Source: Sphingomonas citricola
GTDB taxonomy: Bacteria; Pseudomonadota; Alphaproteobacteria; Sphingomonadales; Sphingomonadaceae
Length of the DNA: 64,000 bases
Reading direction: 5' to 3'
NCBI RefSeq assembly: GCF_019429535.1
Contig: NZ_JAHXZM010000004.1
Location: 310,001-374,000, forward strand
Of the stretch, positions 1 to 8,140 are shown piece by piece (position 1 is the stretch's first letter; the number at the start of each line of letters is the position of its first letter). Both the position numbers and the translations under genes were made by a program. The notes beneath the pieces were generated by a model, which saw only the letters and a list, made by a program, of their open reading frames with translations, ran no database searches and was not told the origin of the DNA.

Positions 1-194
1 TCGGCGGGCGGCAGATCGGGCTCGGGCTCGTCAGCGAGGTGCCGGTCGAGGTGGTGGAGATCGCCGCGCCCGCGCCGCGCAAGGTGCGCGTCCCGCGCGC
101 CTTTCATGCCAACGCGGCGGAACTGGCGGCGCACGCAGCGTTTGTGAACGGAATGAAAGAGCCTTTGTGGGGAGTGGCCGAGAGCTCTTCGTAA
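1..194 (+). CDS. dnaQ: 3' end of a gene, probably DNA polymerase III epsilon subunit (partial)
   Basis: Only the last 63 codons lie in the window, read in frame 3 to a TAA at 192-194. The tail has a GGRQIGLGL segment, a basic/proline-rich linker and a closing AELAAHAAFV..MKEPLW block. In alphaproteobacterial DnaQ proteins a GG(R/K)Q.GL segment after the exonuclease domain is followed by a similar linker and an AHxxF...LW end that helps bind the polymerase alpha subunit, so I assign it to the 3'-5' proofreading exonuclease subunit. None of the catalytic DEDD motifs is inside the window, so the call rests on tail similarity alone. Confidence 0.6.
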   Translation, partial: GGRQIGLGLVSEVPVEVVEIAAPAPRKVRVPRAFHANAAELAAHAAFVNGMKEPLWGVAESSS

Positions 195-264
195 AAGGGG
201 CCGTCGCGTCCGGTTGGCGCGGATGGCGGGGTCGTCCTGGCCCCGTGTCGAGCAGGAGAAGACA

Positions 265-858
265 ATGGATATCCGGACCAATGGTCACCAGGTTTCGATC
301 GGCGACGCGCTGAAGAGCCATGTCGAGGACCGCCTCCAGGGTATCGCCGACAAGTATTTCTCGCGCGCCATCTCGGCCGAGGTGACCTTTGGCAAGGGAC
401 CGCACGATGTCGGTTTCCGCTGCGACATCGTCTCGCACGTGATGCGCGGACTGGTACTGAAGGGCGCGCACGAGGCACATGACGCGCACCTCGCCTTCGA
501 TGGCGCCGCGGAGAAGATCGAGAAGCAGCTGCGCCGCTACATGCGCCGGTTGAAGGATCGCCACGCGATGCACGTCGAGGCGGAAGCCGAGCAGGAGCGT
601 TCAGGCTACGACAATGCGGGTTACACCTTGTTCGCCGAGTCGGTTTCCGACGAGGAAGACGACAACGACGCGCCGCTGGTGATCGCGGAAACCCGCGTCG
701 ACGTCCCCGACGCGAGCGTCTCAGACGCGGTGATGATGCTCGACCTGCGCAATACCCAGGCGCTATTGTTCAAGAACGCGGGCACCGGCGCCTACAACAT
801 GGTCTATCGCCGCGGCGATGGGACGATCGGCTGGGTCGAGCCGCAGCGCGGCGGCTGA
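265..858 (+). CDS. hpf: Long-form ribosome hibernation promoting factor
   Basis: 197-residue ribosome-associated factor that binds the 30S decoding region and, through its C-terminal domain, promotes 100S dimers in stationary phase. The N-terminal S30AE/YfiA domain spans about residues 1-100 (starts MDIRTNGHQVSIGDAL, with a basic RRYMRRLKDRH stretch near 90-100). An acidic linker (EEDDND) follows, then the C-terminal dimerisation domain from about residue 130 with its conserved end (MLDLRNTQALLFKN, then GTIGWVEP). The ATG at 265 is chosen because AGGAGAAG sits just upstream and the family starts here; a longer reading from 214 adds unrelated residues. It is followed after 17 bp by ptsN, a pairing common in proteobacteria, although rpoN, the usual third partner, is not visible here. 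Confidence 0.95.
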   Translation: MDIRTNGHQVSIGDALKSHVEDRLQGIADKYFSRAISAEVTFGKGPHDVGFRCDIVSHVMRGLVLKGAHEAHDAHLAFDGAAEKIEKQLRRYMRRLKDRHAMHVEAEAEQERSGYDNAGYTLFAESVSDEEDDNDAPLVIAETRVDVPDASVSDAVMMLDLRNTQALLFKNAGTGAYNMVYRRGDGTIGWVEPQRGG

Positions 859-875
859 TCCGACCAGCGACTTCG

Positions 876-1340
876 ATGGATCTCAGCGACCTGTTGCTGC
901 CCGAGCTGGTGGCGGTGGACGTGTCCGCCGCCATCAGGAAGGCTGTATTCACGCAGATCGGCGCGCTCGCCGCGCCGGTGCTCGGGTTCGACGCGCGCGT
1001 GATCGGTGACGCGCTCGCCGCGCGCGAGAAGCTCGGCTCGACCGCGTTCGGCGGCGGAGTCGCGATCCCGCACGCGCGGATCGACGGGCTCGACCGGCTG
1101 GTCGCGGGGACGGTCCGGCTCGCACAGCCGATCGATTTCGGCGCGGTCGACGACGCGCCGGTCGACCTGCTGTTCGTGCTGCTCTCGCCGCCCAAGGCGG
1201 GGGCCGATCATCTGAAGGCGCTGGCGCGGATCGCGCGACGGGTGCGCGATCGGGCGCTCGTTGCCAAGCTGCGCGGCGCGGGTTCGCGCGATGCGATCTG
1301 GGCATTGCTGACATCGGACGAGACGCGTGACGCGGCCTGA
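876..1340 (+). CDS. ptsN: PTS IIA-like nitrogen regulatory protein PtsN
   Basis: 154-residue EIIA-Ntr protein, the terminal phosphoacceptor of the nitrogen-related phosphotransferase system (PtsP-NPr-PtsN), a regulator rather than a sugar transporter. The phosphorylated histidine is His66 in GVAIPHARI, preceded by the usual REKLGSTAFGGG segment; the length matches the family. It sits 17 bp behind hpf, and its last 14 bases overlap the GTG start of the next gene, so translation is probably coupled. No ptsP or NPr gene is in the window. Confidence 0.94.
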   Translation: MDLSDLLLPELVAVDVSAAIRKAVFTQIGALAAPVLGFDARVIGDALAAREKLGSTAFGGGVAIPHARIDGLDRLVAGTVRLAQPIDFGAVDDAPVDLLFVLLSPPKAGADHLKALARIARRVRDRALVAKLRGAGSRDAIWALLTSDETRDAA

Positions 1341-1800
1341 TCGTGCGGCACCCGAGGGCGCGGCGGCGCATTTCCGCGCGCTCGAAGCGCTGTATGCGGC
1401 GGCACCGGTCAATCACCTGTTCGAATCGCGGCTCGAGGTGCCCGAGGTGGGCGTGTCGCGCATCCATTTCGCGGTCGATCGCCGTCATTTTCATGCCGCC
1501 GGCGCGGCGCACGGTACCGCTTATTTTAAGATGCTCGACGACGCGGCATTCTACGCCGCCAACAGCCTCGTCACTGACCGTTTCCTGCTCACCACGCAGT
1601 TCAGCCTCAACCTCACGCGGCCGCTCGGCGAGGGGCCCGTCGTCGCCGAGGGGCGATGGATCAGCGGGCAGCGGCGCGTCTTCATCGCCGAGGCGCGGTT
1701 GATCGCCGCCGACGGCGAGGAGGTCGCGCGCGGCACCGGCACGTTCATGCGGTCGCGCATCGCGCTTGCGGGGCTACCAGGCTACGGGGCCGCGGCATGA
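1327..1800 (+). CDS. PaaI-type hotdog thioesterase
   Basis: 157-residue protein with the single hotdog fold of the PaaI/YbgC acyl-CoA thioesterase group. The central hotdog helix is AHGTAYFKMLDDAAFYAANS (about residues 59-78), followed by strands carrying LLTTQFSLNLTRP and VVAEGRWISGQRRVFIAEA. It probably hydrolyses an aryl- or acyl-CoA in the cytoplasm; the substrate cannot be read from the sequence. The GTG at 1327 gives the only full-length reading and overlaps ptsN by 14 bp; the 3' end overlaps the next ATG (ATGA), so it belongs to the hpf-ptsN transcription unit. Confidence 0.82.
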   Translation: MTRPDRAAPEGAAAHFRALEALYAAAPVNHLFESRLEVPEVGVSRIHFAVDRRHFHAAGAAHGTAYFKMLDDAAFYAANSLVTDRFLLTTQFSLNLTRPLGEGPVVAEGRWISGQRRVFIAEARLIAADGEEVARGTGTFMRSRIALAGLPGYGAAA

Positions 1801-2132
1801 GTGGACGATTACCGACCCACGTCGCGGTCGGCGCGTTGGTGCGCCGCGTCAACGACGCGGGCGGGTTAGCGGTCGTCCGCGCGCGCGGCGAGGCACAGAC
1901 CGGGGCAATCCTGTTGCTGATCGACGACGGCGACACCGTTCGCGGGCTGGAGCGGTTCCGTGACCTCGACGATCGCGAGTCCCTGGTGCCGGCGGGGCCG
2001 ACCGCCGCGACGGGCGCGGCGATGGACGAATATTGGAAGAAACGCCGCGTCTCCGACCCCGATCTGTGGGTCGTCGAACTGATGATCGCACAGGCCGAAC
2101 GGTTCGCCGCTGAAACGATCCTGGCCGATTGA
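1797..2132 (+). CDS. DUF1491 family protein
   Basis: 111-residue cytoplasmic protein of unknown function. It starts at the ATG in the ATGA overlap with the thioesterase. The pattern LPTHVAVGALVRRVN...GGLAVVRARGE..TGAILLLI and the closing YWKKRRVSDPDLWVVEL..AERF..ETI match the small alphaproteobacterial DUF1491 family, recalled from family knowledge. It contains no membrane segment, signal peptide or metal-binding motif. Last gene of the hpf-ptsN run; the next 165 bp have no gene and no convincing terminator. Confidence 0.75.
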   Translation: MSGRLPTHVAVGALVRRVNDAGGLAVVRARGEAQTGAILLLIDDGDTVRGLERFRDLDDRESLVPAGPTAATGAAMDEYWKKRRVSDPDLWVVELMIAQAERFAAETILAD

Positions 2133-2297
2133 CCCGCCGACGTTCGCGGGGAAAGAGCGGTTCATCAACTAAACGCGTTGTGCTGCGCCGGTGTGCGATG
2201 CCGGACGGTTACGCAGTCGGGGGGATCCCGGCGGTGGTGTGATCGCTCGCCGATCGCGTGCGCCGTTCGTGTACTCACCGCATGATGTAGACGATGA

Positions 2298-2951
2298 ATG
2301 ACATTTCGGAAGCGCGCTGCAACGGTTGCGGCGACTTTGATCTCTCTGGCCGGGCTGGCTTTTCACAGCACCGCCAGCTTCGCAGCAGAGGCCCCGGCTC
2401 TCGTCGCGAAGGATCAGACTTCCAAACAGATCACCGTCGTCTCGGTTCCCGCGGTTTCCTATTTCGTTCAACAGCTTCCCACCCAGCCGGCGGTGGCGCA
2501 GGACCCAGCCTTCGCCCCGGACGCGGATGAGGACGACACCGTCGCCTATCCGACGCTCGCCGCCGCCGTCGCCGCGCAGGACGACGAAACCGACGACGAA
2601 CAACTCCGCTGCCTCGCCGGCGCGATCTATTTCGAGGCACGCGGCGAACCGCTGAGCGGTCAGCTCGCCGTCGCCGAGGTCATTCTCAACCGCGCCAACT
2701 CCGGCCGCTTCGCCAAGAGCGCGTGCGGCGTCGTGACCCAGCCGGGTCAGTTTTCCTTCGTTCGCGGTGGACGCATTCCCGACGTCGCAGAAAACGGCCG
2801 CTGGCGTACCGCGGTCGCCGTCGCCAAGGTGGCGATGAAGGATGCCTGGGACAGCGATGCCGCGAAGGCGCTCTATTTCAACGCGGGGCGCTCGCCCAAT
2901 CGTGGTCTCGTCCGCGTCGCTGCGATCGGCAACCACACCTTCTATCGTTGA
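2298..2951 (+). CDS. Exported SleB-type cell wall hydrolase
   Basis: 217-residue protein with an N-terminal signal peptide (basic MTFRKR, hydrophobic core, cleavage near ASFA-AE at about residue 29), an acidic low-complexity spacer (about 70-98), and a C-terminal Hydrolase_2/SleB domain (about 100-217) with CLAGAIYFEARGEP, where the Glu in YFEAR is the expected catalytic residue, then LAVAEVILNRA and a late GNHTFY. Such proteins act as periplasmic lytic transglycosylases or amidases on peptidoglycan; which of the two cannot be decided here. Monocistronic, about 165 bp after the preceding gene. Confidence 0.85.
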   Translation: MTFRKRAATVAATLISLAGLAFHSTASFAAEAPALVAKDQTSKQITVVSVPAVSYFVQQLPTQPAVAQDPAFAPDADEDDTVAYPTLAAAVAAQDDETDDEQLRCLAGAIYFEARGEPLSGQLAVAEVILNRANSGRFAKSACGVVTQPGQFSFVRGGRIPDVAENGRWRTAVAVAKVAMKDAWDSDAAKALYFNAGRSPNRGLVRVAAIGNHTFYR

Positions 2952-2976
2952 GCTTACGCGCGGCCGACTAGCCTGC

Positions 2977-2991
2977 GTTCACCGAATGTTC
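2977..2991. promoter_or_regulatory. LexA SOS box upstream of mmcB
   Basis: GTTC-ACCGAAT-GTTC matches exactly the alphaproteobacterial LexA operator GTTC-N7-GTTC. It ends 13 bp before the mmcB ATG at 3005; a third GTTC at 2997-3000 has 5-base spacing. mmcB is an SOS-regulated mitomycin-resistance gene in Caulobacter, so site and gene agree. Confidence 0.75.
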
Positions 2992-3004
2992 TAAACGTTC
3001 GGCC

Positions 3005-3499
3005 ATGCTGCAACCCCCCGCTACCTGTCAGGATTCGGCAACCGATACGCTCTGCGCCGCCGATGTCGCGCGGGGCGTGACCCGCATGTTCCTGCGCCAC
3101 GATCTGGTCACCATCCACGAAGTACCGCTGGAGGGGGGGCGCCGCGCCGATCTGATGGCGGTCGATGCGCGCGGGCAGCTCGTGATCGTCGAGATCAAGG
3201 TGTCGCGCGCCGACCTGCTCGGCGACGCCAAATGGCAGGATTACCTGCCGCATTGCGATCGTTTCTACTGGGCGGTGCCCGCGGGTTTCGATGCCTCGCC
3301 GATCGACGGGCCCGCGTTTCTTCCCGAGCGGACCGGGGTGATCATCGCCGACCGCTACGACGCCGAGATCGTCCGCGAGGCGCGTACCGATCCGCTGCCC
3401 GCGCACGTCCGCAAACGCTGTACGCTCGCCTTCGCACGCCGTGCGGCACGCCGGTTGATCGCGCACGCCGACCCCGAGGCGATGCAGCTCGGCGGCTGA
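3005..3499 (+). CDS. mmcB: MmcB-family DNA repair protein (putative nuclease)
   Basis: 164-residue protein of the MmcB family, a PD-(D/E)XK-like fold linked in Caulobacter to SOS-dependent resistance to mitomycin C. Visible nuclease-like elements are RRADLMAVD (D at about 51), LVIVEIKVSRADLLGD (E-x-K at about 63-65) and a later KWQDYLPHCDRFYWAVP block, consistent with a restriction-endonuclease-like core. The ATG at 3005 begins the only good reading. An exact SOS box lies 13 bp upstream, so damage-induced expression is expected. It converges on the ankyrin gene with a 1-bp gap. Confidence 0.86.
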   Translation: MLQPPATCQDSATDTLCAADVARGVTRMFLRHDLVTIHEVPLEGGRRADLMAVDARGQLVIVEIKVSRADLLGDAKWQDYLPHCDRFYWAVPAGFDASPIDGPAFLPERTGVIIADRYDAEIVREARTDPLPAHVRKRCTLAFARRAARRLIAHADPEAMQLGG

Positions 3500-3500
3500 T

Positions 3501-4094
3501 CTAGCGCAGCGTCGGCCCCGCCACGGCGCGCGGTTTGGCGGCCGGCGTCTCCGCCAGCACTTTCAGGATCGGCGCCGCGCGCGGATCGGCCTTGGCATAA
3601 TCGCGTGCCGACATGCCGGCGACGTGATCGCTCTGATCGGGGTTTGCCCCGGCGGCCAGCAGCGAGCGCACGAGCGCCAGATCGCGGCGCTGCACCGCGC
3701 GGATGATCGGCGTCTCGCCGCCCGAATTGCCGAGGTTCGCATTGGCCTTCACCAGCGCGAGAATGTCGATCAGCCCCGGCTCGCCTTCCTGAACCGCCAG
3801 CATCATCGGCGTGTTGCCGGCATTGTCGCGGATATTGGGATCGGCTCCCTTTGCCAGCAAATAGCGCAGGTACGTCGCGTCGCCGCGCTTGACGACGATG
3901 TGCAGCGCGGTCTCGCCCGAGGTGACGTCGCGGGTATTGACGATCCGCTGTCCCGGCTGCTCGACGAGCTGCGTTACCGTGTTGCCGTCGCCGCTGCGCA
4001 CCGCCTGGAGGAACTTGTAGCTGGCCGACTGCTGCTGCGCGGCCGCCGGAAGCGCGAGGATCGCGGCGGCGGCGAATAGGGCGGAACGGAACAT
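3501..4094 (-). CDS. Exported ankyrin repeat protein
   Basis: 197-residue protein with a clear signal peptide (MFRSALFAAAAILALPAAAQ, cleavage after about residue 20) and four to five ankyrin repeats. Repeat signatures include GETALHIVVKRGDATYLRYLLAKGAD, GNTPMMLAVQEGEPGLIDILA, GETPIIRAVQRRDLALVRSLLAAGAN and a final AGMSARDYAK. The ATG at 4094 is chosen for the signal peptide and the GGGGAG ribosome-binding site before it. Ankyrin repeats mediate protein binding; a periplasmic location is inferred. It diverges from the SCO gene, so 4095-4191 holds both promoters. Confidence 0.85.
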   Translation of the reverse strand: MFRSALFAAAAILALPAAAQQQSASYKFLQAVRSGDGNTVTQLVEQPGQRIVNTRDVTSGETALHIVVKRGDATYLRYLLAKGADPNIRDNAGNTPMMLAVQEGEPGLIDILALVKANANLGNSGGETPIIRAVQRRDLALVRSLLAAGANPDQSDHVAGMSARDYAKADPRAAPILKVLAETPAAKPRAVAGPTLR

Positions 4095-4191
4095 GGGGCT
4101 CCCCGGCTTGATCGTATGGCGGCTGGCAACGAACGCCTTGGCGAACATGCACTTGCTCCCCATCGTATAACCGATCAATGCTGGACGCACC

Positions 4192-4791
4192 ATGTACATG
4201 CCCCGAATGATGCTCGCCCCGGCCGCGCTGCTCGCGGCGGCGCTGTCGGCCTGTTCGTCGGCGCCCGAACAGCAGTCGGTGGCCGCGCCGCCGCTCGCGG
4301 GGGCGCGGATCGGCGGGCCGTTCGCGCTGATCGACCAGAACAATCGCGCGACGACCGACCGTGATTTCGCGGGTCGCTATCGCATCATGTATTTCGGCTA
4401 CACCTTCTGCCCCGACATCTGTCCGACCGACGTGCAGAATATCGGCGCGGCGATGCGGCTGCTGGAAAAGTCCGACCCTGCGCTCGCCGGGAGGGTGGTG
4501 CCGATCTTCGTCAGCATCGACCCCGCGCGCGATACGCCCGCGGTGCTCAAGCAGTTCGTCTCCGCCTTTCACCCGCGGCTGGTCGGGTTGACGGGTAACC
4601 CGCAGGAGATCGCGCGCGTCGCGAAGAAATACGGCATCTTTTTCGCGCGCGGGAAGGGCAATGCCGACGGTTACCTGATGGAGCACAGCCGGCAGATCTA
4701 CCTGATGGATCCCGCAGGAAAGCCGCTCGCGCTCTTACCCGAGACGCCACCGCAGGCGATGGCGGACGAGATCACGAAGTGGGCGAAATGA
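4192..4791 (+). CDS. SCO1/SenC family copper-binding lipoprotein
   Basis: Thioredoxin-fold copper protein, usually involved in CuA-site assembly of cytochrome c oxidase or in periplasmic redox homeostasis. It shows the copper ligands C73-PDI-C77 in FGYTFCPDICPTD and His165 in YLMEHSRQIY. The N-terminus is a lipoprotein signal with lipobox LSAC (Cys21), so it should be membrane-anchored in the periplasm. The exact start among closely spaced ATGs (4192, 4198, 4207, 4210) is uncertain. The stop codon overlaps the next ATG (ATGA). No cytochrome oxidase genes are nearby. Confidence 0.9.
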   Translation: MYMPRMMLAPAALLAAALSACSSAPEQQSVAAPPLAGARIGGPFALIDQNNRATTDRDFAGRYRIMYFGYTFCPDICPTDVQNIGAAMRLLEKSDPALAGRVVPIFVSIDPARDTPAVLKQFVSAFHPRLVGLTGNPQEIARVAKKYGIFFARGKGNADGYLMEHSRQIYLMDPAGKPLALLPETPPQAMADEITKWAK

Positions 4792-5222
4792 GCACGCGCT
4801 TCTGGGAGGACACGCCGCTGTCGAAGCTCGACCGCGCGCAGTGGGAGGCATTGTGCGACGGCTGCGGCAAATGCTGCCTCCACAAGCTCGAGGACGATGA
4901 AACAGGTGAGCTTTACGCCACCAATGTCGCGTGCCGCCTGCTCGATCGGCGTAGCGGGCAATGCTCGAACTACCGCAATCGCCGTGCCTATGTGAGCGAA
5001 TGCGTGCGGCTGACCAACGGCAACGTCGACCAGATCGACTGGCTGCCCTCGACCTGCGCCTACCGCCTGCGCGCGAATGACGAACCGCTGCCCGAATGGC
5101 ATTATCTCGTCAGCGGCGACCGTGAGGCGGTGCACCGGGCGGGCGAGTCGGTGCGCGGCTGGACCGTTAGCGAGGATGACGCGGGCGATCTCGAAAACCA
5201 CATGGTCGATCGCCGGTTGTGA
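4788..5222 (+). CDS. YcgN-family cysteine cluster protein (UPF0260)
   Basis: 144-residue protein with the YkgJ/YcgN cysteine cluster: CDGCGKCC near residues 23-30, then C at 49, 58 and 71 (NVACRLLD, GQCSNY, ECVRL) and WLPSTCAYR. The family is thought to bind zinc or an iron-sulfur group; function is not established. The ATG at 4788 overlaps the SCO stop codon, so translational coupling is likely, and association with a copper/redox protein fits a metal-related role (inference). Confidence 0.85.
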   Translation: MSTRFWEDTPLSKLDRAQWEALCDGCGKCCLHKLEDDETGELYATNVACRLLDRRSGQCSNYRNRRAYVSECVRLTNGNVDQIDWLPSTCAYRLRANDEPLPEWHYLVSGDREAVHRAGESVRGWTVSEDDAGDLENHMVDRRL

Positions 5223-5246
5223 GGCGGTTCGCGTGATCCGCGCGGG

Positions 5247-5948
5247 ATGAGCGAGGCGATCGACGTCGTTCGCCACGCACGCGCGCGGCGTGCGAAACTG
5301 TCGTTCGATCCGACGACGGGGCGATTCCGCCTGACTATCCCGAAACGTGCGGCACTCGCACCGCTGATGGCCTGGGCGCGGTCGCTCGACGCGTGGATCG
5401 CCGAACAGCGCGCCGGCTTACCCCAACCGCGGCCATTCGTGCCCGGTGCCACGTTCCCTTTCGATGGTGCGACGATCACGATCGCGTGGGGCGCGGATGC
5501 CGCCCGCCGGGTCGAGCGTCACGGCGATCAATTGATCGTCGGCGGCCCGGTCGACCGCGTCGAGGCGCGGGTCGCGGCGTGGGTGAAGCAGCAGGCGCTC
5601 GCCTTGTTGACCGCCGACACGCGCCACTATGCCGAACGGGCCGGCGTGGCGGTGACGCAGGTCGGTGTCGGTGATCCGCGCGGGCGATGGGGTAGTTGCG
5701 CGTCACACGGCGCGATCCGTTATAGCTGGCGGCTGGTCCTCGCCCCGCCCGAGGTGCGACGCGCGACCGCCGCGCACGAGGTCGCACACCGCGTCCACAT
5801 GAATCACGGCCCGGAATTTCACGCCTTGGTCGAGACGCTGTTCGGGCGCGACCCGACGCCCGAGCGGCAGTGGCTACGCCGTCACGGCGCGGCGCTTCAC
5901 TGGTACGGACGCTCGTCGAGCGAGGGATCGGAGCCGCGTGCGGGGTAG
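5247..5948 (+). CDS. YgjP/SprT-like zinc metallopeptidase (DUF45)
   Basis: 233-residue protein with the zincin motif HEVAH at residues 177-181 and a likely third ligand His187 in MNHGPEF, preceded by the family block RWGSCASHGAIRYSWRLVLAPPEV. This is the YgjP-like M48-related metal-dependent hydrolase family; substrates are unknown. No signal peptide, so cytoplasmic. The last 52 bp (5897-5948) overlap in antisense the 3' end of the penicillin-binding protein gene; both reading frames stay open, and the overlap encodes only the low-complexity tails of both proteins. Confidence 0.85.
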   Translation: MSEAIDVVRHARARRAKLSFDPTTGRFRLTIPKRAALAPLMAWARSLDAWIAEQRAGLPQPRPFVPGATFPFDGATITIAWGADAARRVERHGDQLIVGGPVDRVEARVAAWVKQQALALLTADTRHYAERAGVAVTQVGVGDPRGRWGSCASHGAIRYSWRLVLAPPEVRRATAAHEVAHRVHMNHGPEFHALVETLFGRDPTPERQWLRRHGAALHWYGRSSSEGSEPRAG

Positions 5949-8077
5949 CGCCGCTCGGCGGGCTGCGCGTCGCCGCGTGGCTGCCGCGGCGCCGGGGCGT
6001 CGCTGCGTGGCGCGACCGGGGGCGGGGCCGCCCGGCTTGGGTCGCGGCGTCCGTTGGTGACGCGGTCGATCCATTCCTGGTCCAGCCGCTGCTCGTCACC
6101 CTCGACCGCGGGTGCTTCGGTGTCGGGCACGCGCCGCGTATCGATCACCTCGTCCCCGCCGCCGGGTATCGGATTGCCGTCACCATCGACGAAGGTGCCG
6201 TTGTCGGGTGAGCCGAAATAGGCTTCCTCGTCGGGCTCGAGCTGCCATTCGGGCAGGGTCACCTTGGTGTCGAACTCTTCAATCGGGCGCTTGGCGACTG
6301 CGTGGCCCATGAAGGCGGCGAACGCCTTCGCGGGCGCGGTGCCGCCGTGGAGCCCGGCGACCGGCCGCGCGTCGTCGCGCCCCATCCACACGCCCGTCGT
6401 CAGCCCCGATGAGAAGCCGAGGAACCAGCCGTCCTTGCCCGACGAGGTTGTGCCCGTCTTGCCCGCGACCGGCCGTCCGATCTGCGCCGCGCGTCCCGTG
6501 CCGGTGTTGACCGCGGTCTGGAGCAGGTCGGTCATCCGCGCGGCGACGTCGGGTGCGACCAGCACGTGGCTGCGGTCGACCTCGTGCGTGTAGATCGTCT
6601 CGCCGTCACTCGTGACCTTGGTGATGGCGTAGGGAGTGACTGCGACGCCCTTGTTGGCGACGCTGGCGAAGGCGCGCGTCATGTCGATCAGGCGGACCTC
6701 CGAGGTGCCGAGCACCATCGAGGGGTGGGTGTTGACGCGCGTCGTGATGCCGAACCGGCGCGCCATGTCGGCCACCGTCTGGAACCCGACCGCCTGCCCC
6801 AGCTTCGCCGCCACCGTGTTGAGCGAATAGGCGAACGCGGTCCTGAGCGTGACCTCGCCCGAATTGCGACGCGAGTCGTTGCGCGGGCTCCAGCCGTCGA
6901 TCGTGACCGGCGCGTCGACTTCCTTGTCGTCGGGCGTCTTCCCCGCCTCGATCGCAGCGAGATAGACGAACAGCTTGAACGCCGAGCCCGGCTGGCGCAC
7001 CGCCTGCGTCGCGCGATTGTAGATCGAGCTGACGTAATCGGTGCCGCCGACCATCGCGCGCACCGCGCCGTCGCGGTCGAGCGCGACGAGTGCACCTTGC
7101 GCACCCTTGGGCACATTCTGCTGGATCGCGGTATCGGCGTCGCGCTGCATGCCGACGTCGAGCGTCGTCCACACCTCGAGCGGCTTGACCGTCTCGTCAA
7201 TCAGCAACTCGAGCTGCGGCAGCGCCCAGTCGGTGAAATAGCGCACGCTGTTTTGGCGCGGCGCCGGGGCGAGCTTGACCGCCTGCGGATCGGCGGCGGC
7301 CGCCTGCGCCGGGGTGATCGCGCCGGTTTCGCGCATCGTCTCGATCACCACGCCCGCGCGGCCGACCGCGGCCTCGGCATCGGCGGTTGGCGAATAGTTC
7401 GACGGCGCCTTGACTAGGCCAGCGATGATCGCGGCTTCCGACAGGCTCAGGTGGTTCGCACCGTGCCCGAAGAAACGCCTAGATGCAGCGTCGATGCCGT
7501 AGGCGCCGCCGCCGAAATAGACCTTGTTGAGATAAAGCTCGAGGATCTGGTCCTTGGAAAATTTCCGCTCAATCGCGAAGGCGAGAATCGCCTCGCGGAA
7601 CTTGCGCCCGAACTTCTTCGCCGAGGTGAGGAAGATGTTGCGCGCCAGCTGCTGGGTAATGGTCGAGCCGCCCTGCGTCCAGCGTCCGCGCCGGACGCGC
7701 ACGTCGACCGAACGCGCGACACCGATCGGGTCAACCCCTAAGTGGCTGTAGAAGCGGCGATCCTCGACCGAGATCATCGCGCGCTGCATGACCGCTGGAA
7801 TGCGATCGATCGACAACCATTCGCCGTAGCTCGGCCCGAGCGAGACGATCACCGAGCCGTCGGCGGCGTGGACGCGGATCATCTGCCCGTTGGGCGACGA
7901 TTTCAGGTCCTCGAAGCTCGGTAGTTGCGAGCGCGCGACATAGACCGCGGTGACGAGCGCACCGAGCGCGACGAGCGTGAGCACGACGAGCAACTTCCAC
8001 GCGATCGACCAGCGGCGGCGCCACGGCGAGCGGGTCTTGGAGCGAGAACGCAAGCGGGAAGGACGGGCAGCGGCCAT
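5897..8077 (-). CDS. Class A penicillin-binding protein 1A
   Basis: 726-residue bifunctional peptidoglycan synthase. A basic N-terminus and one transmembrane anchor (about 26-48) precede the glycosyltransferase domain with the catalytic Glu in EDRRFYSHLGVD (E105) and GGSTITQQLARN. The transpeptidase domain has all three active-site motifs: S365-AF-K368 (QPGSAFKLF), S418-L-N420 (YSLNT) and K540-T-G542 (AGKTGTTSS). The C-terminal 80 or so residues are Pro/Arg/Asp-rich and disordered-looking. It sits alone on the minus strand, tail to tail with the YgjP gene. Family: mrcA/pbp1A; the paralogue cannot be specified. Confidence 0.95.
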   Translation of the reverse strand: MAAARPSRLRSRSKTRSPWRRRWSIAWKLLVVLTLVALGALVTAVYVARSQLPSFEDLKSSPNGQMIRVHAADGSVIVSLGPSYGEWLSIDRIPAVMQRAMISVEDRRFYSHLGVDPIGVARSVDVRVRRGRWTQGGSTITQQLARNIFLTSAKKFGRKFREAILAFAIERKFSKDQILELYLNKVYFGGGAYGIDAASRRFFGHGANHLSLSEAAIIAGLVKAPSNYSPTADAEAAVGRAGVVIETMRETGAITPAQAAAADPQAVKLAPAPRQNSVRYFTDWALPQLELLIDETVKPLEVWTTLDVGMQRDADTAIQQNVPKGAQGALVALDRDGAVRAMVGGTDYVSSIYNRATQAVRQPGSAFKLFVYLAAIEAGKTPDDKEVDAPVTIDGWSPRNDSRRNSGEVTLRTAFAYSLNTVAAKLGQAVGFQTVADMARRFGITTRVNTHPSMVLGTSEVRLIDMTRAFASVANKGVAVTPYAITKVTSDGETIYTHEVDRSHVLVAPDVAARMTDLLQTAVNTGTGRAAQIGRPVAGKTGTTSSGKDGWFLGFSSGLTTGVWMGRDDARPVAGLHGGTAPAKAFAAFMGHAVAKRPIEEFDTKVTLPEWQLEPDEEAYFGSPDNGTFVDGDGNPIPGGGDEVIDTRRVPDTEAPAVEGDEQRLDQEWIDRVTNGRRDPSRAAPPPVAPRSDAPAPRQPRGDAQPAERRYPARGSDPSLDERPYQ

Positions 8078-8140
8078 AAACGTCGGCCGTGGCGAATAAA
8101 GGCTTGAGCGATGCTTAACAAGCCGGCGACGATCATCGCA

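Noticed and set aside
1..1340. An rpoN-linked hpf-ptsN operon
   Set aside because: hpf and ptsN are adjacent, but no rpoN-like sequence lies in the window; the gene before hpf looks like dnaQ instead.
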